A stretch of DNA of 5,580 bases, from assembly GCA_026785745.1 (NCBI GenBank), contig JAJAZO010000230.1, positions 1 to 5,580 of the forward strand, written 5' to 3'. Made by a program: the position numbers and the translations under genes. The notes below the pieces were generated by a model. It was not told the DNA's origin. It saw only the letters and a list, made by a program, of their open reading frames with translations, and made no database searches. This DNA is from Chitinophagaceae bacterium (lineage in GTDB: Bacteria > Bacteroidota > Bacteroidia > Chitinophagales > Chitinophagaceae). Below, piece by piece: positions 1 to 5,060 of the stretch (the first letter of the stretch is position 1; the number at the start of each line of letters is the position of its first letter).

Positions 1-301
1 ATATGGTTGGGACATGCTAAAAATCACTCATAACGGATAATGACAGCGACAAATAAGAATGCCAGCCGGTAACAGGCGGTTTGGCAATATTGCGGGGCGA
101 CAAATATATTCTCATCTTTTGTGTGTCTCGTACTGAAATAGGTTTACACAAAAAAGTAAACTTGTGGACATTAAAAAACAAGCCCTGAAGTTACACATTC
201 CCAAAAACAGCCTCCTCTTATTTCTCCTCCTGCCACCATTTTTACACAACTTTCGTCTACATTCGCAGATACTCCATTTTAGCCTCAAAAAAGCAAAAAA
301 T
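1..301. other. Gene-poor left edge and leader region
   Basis: No convincing gene lies here. The first 40 bases are open in one + frame up to a TAA at 38-40 and could be the tail of an upstream gene, but about 12 codons are too few to judge. On the minus strand an ATG at 15-13 opens a frame that runs off the left edge (5 codons), equally undecidable. Bases 61-85 can fold into an imperfect hairpin (GCCA with TGGC, CCG with CGG, 8-nt loop). A perfect minus-strand -7 box (TATATTTG, 108 to 101) and a near-match plus-strand box (TAGGTTTA, 139-146) are present. Bases 164-301 are open in frame with the following gene, but I take them as untranslated leader because a normal signal peptide begins at 302. 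Confidence 0.5.
139..146 (+). promoter_or_regulatory. Candidate -7 box for the propeller gene
   Basis: TAGGTTTA matches the Bacteroidota -7 consensus TAnnTTTG at all but the last fixed base. A TTTG at 118-121 lies 17 bases upstream and could serve as the -33 element. Transcription would start near 152, giving a leader of about 150 nt to the ATG at 302. The match is imperfect and the long leader is unusual, so this is tentative. Confidence 0.3.
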
Positions 302-1219
302 ATGCGGACATTCAGTTTAGTTATTGTAAGCCTTTGTAGTTATATAACAATAATTGCTCAGCCACCACAGGCCCAGTCTTATACTCTTGAAAATATTCAT
401 TTACCTGCTGAACTAAACAAACAGGTTTGTATATCAGGCATGAAATTGTATAATGGCCAGCTTTATTTTGCTTCTGAACGTTGCCCGAAAATTATTGTAT
501 TCGACCCCATCAAAGAGGCTATCAGCAGTACCATTGATATACAGGTGCCGCAGAATTTTGAAATGGAAGGGATGACATCGTATAAGGATAAATTATACGT
601 AGTGTCGGAAAGTGTGGCTGCCGTGTACGAAGTAACAATTGCTACAGGTGCGGTTAAAAACGTACAAACTTCCATCACCCTTCCTGCCAAATCTAAATAC
701 GGTGACGGCATGGAAGGTATTGCGGCTAATGAAAAGAACAATAAATTTTATCTTTTAAGAGAAAGAGATGATAATATGTCGCATTCACAGATCTATACGT
801 TTACTGTGGAGCCGGGCAAGGAAGGCTCATCTATTAGTTTGAAAAATGAATCCATGATAGAACTGCCATTAGAGAATCCGCAGTGGAGGTATTCAGATAT
901 TTGTGTGGACATTGAAAACTCAAGATTGCTTTGTTTAAAATCGTATGCCAAAGGAAAATTCCGCCAGCAATACCTGGAGTCAATGACTATAGATGCTAAC
1001 GGCAAACTACTTCCTGAAACATTAAAAAATATTCCGGTAGAAAATTTTACGGATGCTTCCAATGCCTACAAAACACAGGATTACAGTATGAACCTTGAAG
1101 GCGTTACTATTGACAACAACGGAACTATCTACATCATCAGCGATAATACTTCCGGCAAAGCCAATTGCGATATAGTGGCAAAAGAGAAAACAATACTGCT
1201 TCAATTAAAAAAGAAGTAA
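302..1219 (+). CDS. Secreted SdiA-regulated/phytase-like beta-propeller protein
   Basis: This is a 305-residue exported protein of the SdiA-regulated / esterase-like phytase beta-propeller type. The reading frame is open back to a GTG at 164, but I choose the ATG at 302 because residues 1-20 then form a signal peptide (short positive start, hydrophobic LVIVSLCSYITII, then Ala-Gln). The mature part shows about five blade-like repeats: a Gly/Glu-Gly-hydrophobic turn, then a strand ending in Ser/Arg-Glu/Asp. They start near residues 45 (SGMKLYNGQLYFASER), 89 (EGMTSYKDKLYVVSES), 137 (EGIAANEKNNKFYLLRER), 198 and 265 (EGVTIDNNGTIYIISDN). Repeated acidic residues at blade turns are typical of metal-binding propellers of this superfamily. 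The substrate cannot be read from sequence, and phytase or esterase activity is not claimed. It would act in the periplasm or outside the cell. It ends 3 bases from the convergent DoxX gene, so the pair are not co-transcribed. Confidence 0.75.
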   Translation: MRTFSLVIVSLCSYITIIAQPPQAQSYTLENIHLPAELNKQVCISGMKLYNGQLYFASERCPKIIVFDPIKEAISSTIDIQVPQNFEMEGMTSYKDKLYVVSESVAAVYEVTIATGAVKNVQTSITLPAKSKYGDGMEGIAANEKNNKFYLLRERDDNMSHSQIYTFTVEPGKEGSSISLKNESMIELPLENPQWRYSDICVDIENSRLLCLKSYAKGKFRQQYLESMTIDANGKLLPETLKNIPVENFTDASNAYKTQDYSMNLEGVTIDNNGTIYIISDNTSGKANCDIVAKEKTILLQLKKK

Positions 1220-1222
1220 TTA

Positions 1223-1597
1223 TTATTTTCTATCCGATTTTGCAAACTGGTAAGCCCATCCAATAAACAACAATTGCAAAGGCAACCGGACCACCGCTAT
1301 CCATAAATAAGGATTTTTCTGCTGCTGGTAATTCAGCATCATCTGTACATTGGCAGGTAAGATTGCTACTAATAAAACTATGATACCACAGGCAGCCAGC
1401 TTTCGGGTTTGCACAGGCAGCAGTAATAATCCCAGCACTATCTCCGCTACTCCACTAATAAAAATGAGTGAATAATGCCAGGGTAACCATGGCGGCATTA
1501 TCTTTTTATAAAAATCAGGATTGGCAAAATGATTAACCCCGGCTAAGACATAAAATGCAGCCATGCTATAGAGTGAAAACATTTTTCGTTTTCCCAT
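1223..1597 (-). CDS. DoxX-like integral membrane protein
   Basis: This 124-residue protein consists almost entirely of four membrane segments (about residues 8-25, 42-61, 67-88 and 96-116), the size and layout of DoxX/DoxX-like proteins. Features seen in that family are the AGVNHF turn in segment 1, the Pro-rich MPPWLPW loop, the SGVAEIVLGLLLL second segment, TRKLAA before segment 3, and PANVQM at its end. Characterised DoxX relatives associate with quinone or thiol redox systems, but the role of most small members is unknown, so no substrate is assigned. The ATG at 1597-1595 is preceded by GGAAGG a few bases upstream on its strand, one of the few Shine-Dalgarno-like sites here. It is divergent from the DUF1801 gene, with a 53-bp shared control region, and convergent with the propeller gene, so it is probably monocistronic. 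Confidence 0.85.
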   Translation of the reverse strand: MGKRKMFSLYSMAAFYVLAGVNHFANPDFYKKIMPPWLPWHYSLIFISGVAEIVLGLLLLPVQTRKLAACGIIVLLVAILPANVQMMLNYQQQKNPYLWIAVVRLPLQLLFIGWAYQFAKSDRK

Positions 1598-1601
1598 AGT
1601 C

Positions 1602-1638
1602 CTTCCAAATTACTGCAACATTTATTGTAAATTGGAAG
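1602..1638. promoter_or_regulatory. Imperfect dyad between divergent genes, possible operator
   Basis: CTTCCAAATTAC (1602-1613) and GTAAATTGGAAG (1627-1638) are inverted copies matching at 11 of 12 positions, separated by 13 bases and centred at 1620 in the 53-bp gap between the divergent DoxX and DUF1801 starts. Such placement suits an operator for a dimeric regulator acting on both genes. A plain alternative is that the outward-facing TTGGAAG halves are purine-rich ribosome-binding sequences, lying 4 bases before the DoxX ATG and 12 before the DUF1801 ATG. No perfect -7 box is visible; TAAATTGG (1628-1635, +) is a near match. Confidence 0.4.
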
Positions 1639-1650
1639 TAATAACGGCCG

Positions 1651-2142
1651 ATGCCAAAAGAAACCGTAAAGGACCTGAAACAATTTTTAAAGCCTTACAC
1701 AAAACAGGTGAATAAAAAATCTCATTGGCTGCGGGGTTTTGTGTGGGATATCTATCCCAATTGCAACGAACTTATTTACGATAATTATAATGCCGTTGCA
1801 TTTGGCTGGTCCACTTCTGATAAAGTCGGCGACACTTTTTGCACTATTGCTGCTTACAAAGATTTTGCCCATTTTGGTTTTTATTGGGGCAACCAAATTG
1901 CCGATCCGGAAAAGAAATTTAGTGGTAATGGTACGCAATACCGCTATATCAAAGTGTTTGACATAAAAGATTTTCCAAAAACATTCATGAAAAAATTACT
2001 GAAGGAAGCTTATGCAAATTCCATGGCCAAATCCGATAGCTATCGGATAAAAACGGGAAAGCAAGTATTAAAAGGAGCTACGATTGTAAAATCTATTTCT
2101 GCTAAAAAGAAAAGACCGGGGAATCAAGCGGCTAAAAGTTAA
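1651..2142 (+). CDS. DUF1801 domain protein (frataxin/YdhG-like fold)
   Basis: This 163-residue cytoplasmic protein has no signal peptide or membrane segment and matches the DUF1801 (YdhG-like) family. The signature runs as a helical start with WLRGFVWDIYP (26-36), ELIYDNYNAVAFGW (40-53), the core strands TIAAYKDFAHFGFYWGNQI (65-83), DP and a Gly-rich turn (85-94), YRYIKV (97-102), a helix (108-123), and the basic tail TIVKSISAKKKRP (144-156), which is also common in this subfamily. The family has a frataxin-like fold; some members are discussed as iron chaperones, but the function is not established and I assign none. The ATG at 1651 is the first in frame and leaves room for the divergent promoter region. 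A perfect 18-bp palindrome (2031-2048) lies within the gene and encodes residues 128-133 in the variable linker before the tail. The next gene starts 64 bases downstream on the same strand, so read-through is possible. Confidence 0.8.
   Translation: MPKETVKDLKQFLKPYTKQVNKKSHWLRGFVWDIYPNCNELIYDNYNAVAFGWSTSDKVGDTFCTIAAYKDFAHFGFYWGNQIADPEKKFSGNGTQYRYIKVFDIKDFPKTFMKKLLKEAYANSMAKSDSYRIKTGKQVLKGATIVKSISAKKKRPGNQAAKS
2031..2048. repeat. Perfect 18-bp palindrome inside DUF1801 gene
   Basis: ATCCGATAGCTATCGGAT is perfectly self-complementary. It shares the template TCCG-NN-AGCT-NN-CGGA with the palindrome at 2775-2794. In RNA it could form a 7-bp stem with an AGCU loop. It encodes Ser-Asp-Ser-Tyr-Arg-Ile (128-133), in a linker that tolerates variation. 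The perfect symmetry is seen directly; membership of a genome-wide family is inferred. Confidence 0.7.
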
Positions 2143-2206
2143 AAGAGAATCAAAACAAGACATTGCACAACCCTTTGGCCCGATTTTGCGACTTTTGTAC
2201 AGCAAC

Positions 2207-2611
2207 ATGAAAAAAATTATACTTCTAATTGTTATTGTAGCCGCAGCGGCTCCCCTTTTTGCCCAAAAAGTGGACAGCATTTATTTCCATTTATATACTG
2301 ACAGCCTGAAAAAAGGTCAGCATAACTATATTAATGTAGATGGAAAAATGTCTACTGGACGCTGGATGCCCCTCACCACTAAAGACGTTCAGTTTTCCTG
2401 CTCCTCTGCCAGCTTTGAAGGTAATGAGTTGATAATTCCTGATGATTTTAAGCCAGAAAAAGTAGTGGTGAAAGCTGTTTTGAAAGGCAATTCATCCGTC
2501 TCGATTGAAAGAACCATCTGGATAAAAACAAAGCCAGATGGTGATCTGCCCACCAAAGACGAAATTATGAATGGCACTCCCCCACGAAAAACCAAGAATA
2601 AAAATCGTTGA
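2207..2611 (+). CDS. Small exported protein of unknown function
   Basis: I do not recognise a named family. From the ATG at 2207 the protein has 134 residues; the frame extends to a TTG at 2186, but only the ATG puts a clean signal peptide (MKK, then ILLIVIVAAAAPLFAQ, residues 1-20, cleavage likely after LFA or AQ) at the N terminus. The mature part of about 114 residues is strand-rich: DSIYFHLYTDSLKKG (23-37), NYINVDGK (40-47), GRWMPLTTKDVQFSC (51-65), GNELIIPDD (72-80), EKVVVKAVLKG (84-94) and SVSIERTIWIK (98-108). This resembles an Ig-like beta sandwich, ending in a basic Pro/Lys/Arg/Asn tail. It lacks a lipobox Cys, membrane segments after the signal and a visible T9SS C-terminal domain, so a periplasmic location is likely. 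No convincing -7 box lies in the 64 bases after the DUF1801 stop. Confidence 0.7.
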   Translation: MKKIILLIVIVAAAAPLFAQKVDSIYFHLYTDSLKKGQHNYINVDGKMSTGRWMPLTTKDVQFSCSSASFEGNELIIPDDFKPEKVVVKAVLKGNSSVSIERTIWIKTKPDGDLPTKDEIMNGTPPRKTKNKNR

Positions 2612-2654
2612 TTTATTCTCTTTCTATTCCCTGTTCACTTAAACTTCATACCCT

Positions 2655-2662
2655 TATCTTTG
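2655..2662 (+). promoter_or_regulatory. Bacteroidota-type -7 box of the SRP RNA gene
   Basis: TATCTTTG matches the Bacteroidota consensus TAnnTTTG at every fixed position. The 5' base of the SRP RNA terminal stem (2667) lies 5 bases past its end, where a start site is expected. The -33 element is weak; TGTTC at 2632-2636 is at about the right spacing. Confidence 0.75.
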
Positions 2663-2666
2663 CGAC

Positions 2667-2760
2667 GGCAGGTCTTACACGACCAGCTCCTGCTGAACCC
2701 TCCCAGGGCCGGAAGGCAGCAAGAGTAGGTGGTTGAGCGGTGCGATGTAATAAGCCTGCC
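2667..2760 (+). ncRNA. ffs: Small bacterial SRP RNA (4.5S type)
   Basis: This is the RNA of the signal recognition particle, which binds Ffh and directs ribosomes making membrane proteins to FtsY and the translocon. The conserved domain IV is unmistakable: GAACCCTCCCAGGGCC, the GGAA tetraloop at 2711-2714 closed by CC/GG, then the symmetric loop formed by CAGG (2704-2707) and AGCA (2718-2721), with a G-C pair between loop and tip. The ends pair: GGCAGG (2667-2672) with CCTGCC (2755-2760), continued by CTTA (2674-2677) with TAAG (2751-2754) and one bulged T. About 94 nt is normal for the small form lacking an Alu domain. A perfect -7 box just upstream and a T run just downstream define both ends. 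Exact ends may differ by a few bases. Confidence 0.95.
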
Positions 2761-2767
2761 ATTTTTT
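2751..2767 (+). terminator. Intrinsic terminator of SRP RNA
   Basis: The terminal stem of the SRP RNA (3' arm 2751-2760, pairing with 2667-2677) is followed directly by A and six Ts (2762-2767). The closing helix of the RNA therefore seems to double as the terminator stem, common for compact structured RNAs. Confidence 0.6.
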
Positions 2768-2774
2768 ACCCCTA

Positions 2775-2794
2775 TCTCCGCCAGCTGGCGGAGA
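2775..2794. repeat. Perfect 20-bp palindrome between ffs and tal
   Basis: TCTCCGCCAGCTGGCGGAGA is perfectly self-complementary, with an 8-bp GC-rich stem and AGCT loop if folded as RNA. It lies 7 bases after the SRP terminator T run and ends 22 bases before the transaldolase ATG, followed by an AT-rich stretch. It could be a second terminator, a leader hairpin of tal, a protein-binding site, or a member of a dispersed palindrome family, as its core TCCG-NN-AGCT-NN-CGGA also occurs at 2031-2048. The last is favoured because of that second copy. Confidence 0.75.
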
Positions 2795-2816
2795 ATTTTA
2801 ATTTAAAACCAACAAC

Positions 2817-3470
2817 ATGAAATTTTTTGTTGATACTGCCAATCTTGCGCAAATCAAAGAAGCCAACGAATTAGGCATCCTTGATGGTGTTACCACCAAT
2901 CCTTCCTTAATGGCCAAAGAAGGCATTAAAGGTGAAGCAGCCGTGATGAATCATTACCAAACCATTTGCGAAATGGTAGATGGTGACATCAGCGCAGAAG
3001 TTATCAGCACTGACTTTGATGGCATTGTTGAAGAAGGTAAAAAATTGGCCGCTATTCATCCAAATATTGTGGTAAAAGTGCCGATGATAAAAGATGGAAT
3101 AAAAGCTATCAAATGGTTTACTGATAATGGCATCAGAACTAACTGTACATTGGTATTTTCTGCGGGTCAGGCAATTCTTGCTGCAAAAGCCGGAGCTACT
3201 TACCTTTCTCCCTTTATCGGTCGCATTGACGATAGCAATTGGGACGGTGTGGATTTAATTGCCCAGATTTCTCAGATCTATTCTATACAGGGATTTAAAA
3301 CGCAGATACTGGCTGCTTCTATCCGCAACGCCCTGCATATAGTAAGATGTGCTGAAGCTGGTGCCGATGTTTGCACTTGTCCGTTGGATTCCATATTGGG
3401 TTTATTGAAACATCCTCTGACAGATATTGGCCTTGCCAAATTCTTGGAAGATGCTAAGAAAACGGTTTAA
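2817..3470 (+). CDS. tal: Transaldolase, small TalC/FSA-like type
   Basis: This 217-residue cytoplasmic TIM-barrel enzyme has the full length of the small transaldolase / fructose-6-phosphate aldolase subfamily. It transfers a dihydroxyacetone unit between sugar phosphates in the non-oxidative pentose phosphate pathway. Visible residues are catalytic Asp6 in FFVDTAN, the TTNPSL motif (26-31), Schiff-base Lys87 in VVKVPM, TNCTLVFS (108-115), SPFIGRIDD (131-139) with phosphate-binding Arg136, and AASIRN (166-171). Two positions separating true transaldolases from FSA-type aldolases favour transaldolase: Glu61 (Gln in E. coli FsaA) and Phe133 (Tyr131 in FsaA). The first in-frame ATG gives the expected MKFFVDTAN start. 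There is no Shine-Dalgarno sequence and no clear -7 box in the 49 bases after the SRP terminator, so its promoter is unclear and partial read-through from ffs is possible. Confidence 0.95.
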   Translation: MKFFVDTANLAQIKEANELGILDGVTTNPSLMAKEGIKGEAAVMNHYQTICEMVDGDISAEVISTDFDGIVEEGKKLAAIHPNIVVKVPMIKDGIKAIKWFTDNGIRTNCTLVFSAGQAILAAKAGATYLSPFIGRIDDSNWDGVDLIAQISQIYSIQGFKTQILAASIRNALHIVRCAEAGADVCTCPLDSILGLLKHPLTDIGLAKFLEDAKKTV

Positions 3471-3490
3471 AGCAACAACCCACCCCATTT

Positions 3491-3507
3491 ACCTATAGGA
3501 TATAGGT
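3491..3507 (+). terminator. Hairpin after tal, possible weak terminator
   Basis: ACCTATA (3491-3497) and TATAGGT (3501-3507) form a perfect 7-bp stem with a GGA loop, 20 bases past the transaldolase stop in the gap between convergent genes. No proper T run follows on either strand, so intrinsic termination is doubtful. The rest of 3471-3632 shows no gene, RNA or repeat that I can support. Confidence 0.25.
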
Positions 3508-3632
3508 CGTTTCAATCCTCCCCTCCGAGCAGTAGAAGTGTCTCTAATGATTATTGCGACTTACATAAATCGAATTTCCAAGCCCCCTTCATGGGAATGA
3601 GAAATATTAAACCATAAAACTGTCTGCGGGGG

Positions 3633-4910
3633 TTATCGCTGTATAACTGAGTTCACCCTGGTAAAACCAATCAACTCATCAGCCCGGGCACCAAAGGGTC
3701 GGAAATACACCATCACCATATAGCCATTCTCTGTTCCCCAATAATTGCCTTCTGTATTTTCCAATGAAGGTTGTACACCGGCTTGCTTCTTATCCGTGAG
3801 TGTAACATAAGAGTAATTGTAATAACCTTGTTTCAGGTACAACGCTTTTTCATAAATGCCTTTCTCGTCATTAAAGATCATTTTTGAATCATCGTTTTGT
3901 TCGTAGTTGGTCAGTTCACCAAACACATATACACTTTTGCCTTCATAGGCCCTGTTGCCTGGCGGAATGAAAGTAAAATGTGTCCAGGCATAATCGCTTT
4001 GCCAGTAGGGGTTATTATCCCTGTTTTCAATGGTGTAGATACCGTTGAAATCACGGTAGTAAACATATAATTGCTGACGGCGTTCTCCATCGGGCTTTAC
4101 ATATACATCAATACGACTGCTGGAGTCAGAATCAAATAGTTTGTCCATCCGCTCACTCATAAGCCGCAGGCTGCGCAAATCAATCCACCGCCATTCCTTA
4201 CCTGCGGCGAACGTAGTATTTTCTTCATCGCTGTATTCAAAATAATTTCCCCGGAAAATAGTAGGCCGGTCTATTACCGAAGCAGCAGCCCATATATTAT
4301 TTTGTACCACCACCACTTTTATATCCTGTGGCGAAAAAGCGGTGATTTGTGCATTAGTTGTATTAACCGATACCTGCACCCGTTGATGTGTCCGGAAAAA
4401 ATTGCCATTAAAAGGTTGGGTTATCAATGCTGAAACGGATGCTTTTGTATTTACCACCAGCAACCGCTTGGTAAAAATCAATTTAGATGCATCATCATTT
4501 AAAAAAACTTTCAGCAGGTAATTACCAGCTTTTGTTGGTGCAGAATTTCTTTCCGGAATTACGGCCTGGTAATGGGTGTATCTTGTTTGTGCAATAGAAG
4601 ATGTGCGGTAACTGGTTATCCGGTTGCTTTGAAATCCACGGATGTAATCAAAGGTTTGGATATTAGCCGGTGTCCAGTCTGCATTGCACAACTGGAATGA
4701 GTAATAATAGTATTTTATATCCGCATCCATATCATCAAAATGCAATTCCAGTTGGTCGTTGCTATTCAACGTAAGAACAGGGTAGCTGTAAATATCGCCG
4801 TACTTATGAAGTTTTACACTATGGATGTTTGGCTTGTAAGTATGGTCAGGTATCTGTGCATAAGCAACAGCTGTGTTTGCAATAAGCAATAAGAAAAACA
4901 GTTTTTTCAT
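3633..4910 (-). CDS. Type IX secretion system plug protein (former DUF5103)
   Basis: This 425-residue exported protein matches the T9SS plug family (formerly DUF5103). In the Flavobacterium T9SS structures the plug protein sits on the periplasmic side of the SprA translocon and closes its pore when no substrate is passing. A signal peptide covers residues 1-19 (MKKLFFLLLIANTAVAYAQ). The N-terminal domain shows the marks DADIKYYYYSFQLCNADW (62-79), YTHYQAVIP (111-119) and KAGNYLLKVF (127-136). The middle has EWRWIDLRSLR (239-249). The C-terminal domain has VYVFGELTNY (327-336), LKQGYYNYSYV (359-369), EGNYWGTENGYMVMVYFR (387-404) and RADELIGF (409-416). The length is typical and the frame intact. 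It stands alone here, with no other T9SS gene in view, and implies the genome encodes a T9SS. The start is the first ATG, with no Shine-Dalgarno sequence. It is divergent from the Lol-type permease gene. Confidence 0.9.
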   Translation of the reverse strand: MKKLFFLLLIANTAVAYAQIPDHTYKPNIHSVKLHKYGDIYSYPVLTLNSNDQLELHFDDMDADIKYYYYSFQLCNADWTPANIQTFDYIRGFQSNRITSYRTSSIAQTRYTHYQAVIPERNSAPTKAGNYLLKVFLNDDASKLIFTKRLLVVNTKASVSALITQPFNGNFFRTHQRVQVSVNTTNAQITAFSPQDIKVVVVQNNIWAAASVIDRPTIFRGNYFEYSDEENTTFAAGKEWRWIDLRSLRLMSERMDKLFDSDSSSRIDVYVKPDGERRQQLYVYYRDFNGIYTIENRDNNPYWQSDYAWTHFTFIPPGNRAYEGKSVYVFGELTNYEQNDDSKMIFNDEKGIYEKALYLKQGYYNYSYVTLTDKKQAGVQPSLENTEGNYWGTENGYMVMVYFRPFGARADELIGFTRVNSVIQR

Positions 4911-4953
4911 CCGGATGAAAGTGAATTTAATTCAGAATATGGTGCAACTTCGT

Positions 4954-4961
4954 TAAAACTA
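4954..4961 (-). promoter_or_regulatory. Candidate -7 box for the plug gene
   Basis: Read on the minus strand, TAGTTTTA matches TAnnTTTG at all but the last fixed position. A TTG on the same strand (4987 to 4985) lies 23 bases further upstream, a wide spacing for a -33 element. Transcription would start near 4948, about 38 nt before the ATG. The match is imperfect. Confidence 0.3.
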
Positions 4962-5015
4962 TGGAGCACACTGCAAAAATCAGGCAAAAAAGGGGTGAAA
5001 TCTTTTTAAGCGGCT

Positions 5016-5023
5016 TATTTTTG
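5016..5023 (+). promoter_or_regulatory. Perfect -7 box for the Lol-type permease gene
   Basis: TATTTTTG fits the Bacteroidota -7 consensus TAnnTTTG at every fixed position. Transcription would start near 5028-5030, leaving a leader of about 30 nt before the TTG start codon at 5061 and excluding any start further upstream. The -33 element is weak (GTG at 4995-4997, 18 bases upstream). Confidence 0.6.
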
Positions 5024-5060
5024 TCGCAGACCCATTTGGGATAAAGACAAACAATTTAAT

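Noticed and set aside
164..301. GTG-initiated 46-residue N-terminal extension of the propeller protein
   Set aside because: It would bury a normal signal peptide that begins at the ATG at 302, and the extension has no recognisable domain.
1739..1966. Plus-strand 75-residue open frame inside the DUF1801 gene
   Set aside because: It overlaps the DUF1801 conserved core in another frame; the DUF1801 frame carries the family signature.
2186..2206. TTG-initiated 7-residue extension of the small exported protein
   Set aside because: The ATG at 2207 gives a standard MKK signal peptide start; the extension adds nothing family-like.
3508..3520. GTCGTTTCAATCC, resembling part of a CRISPR repeat
   Set aside because: It occurs once only, with no second copy or spacer periodicity in the window and no cas gene.
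3547..3600. 17-residue open frame between tal and plug
   Set aside because: Too short, with no signal, ribosome-binding site or recognisable motif.
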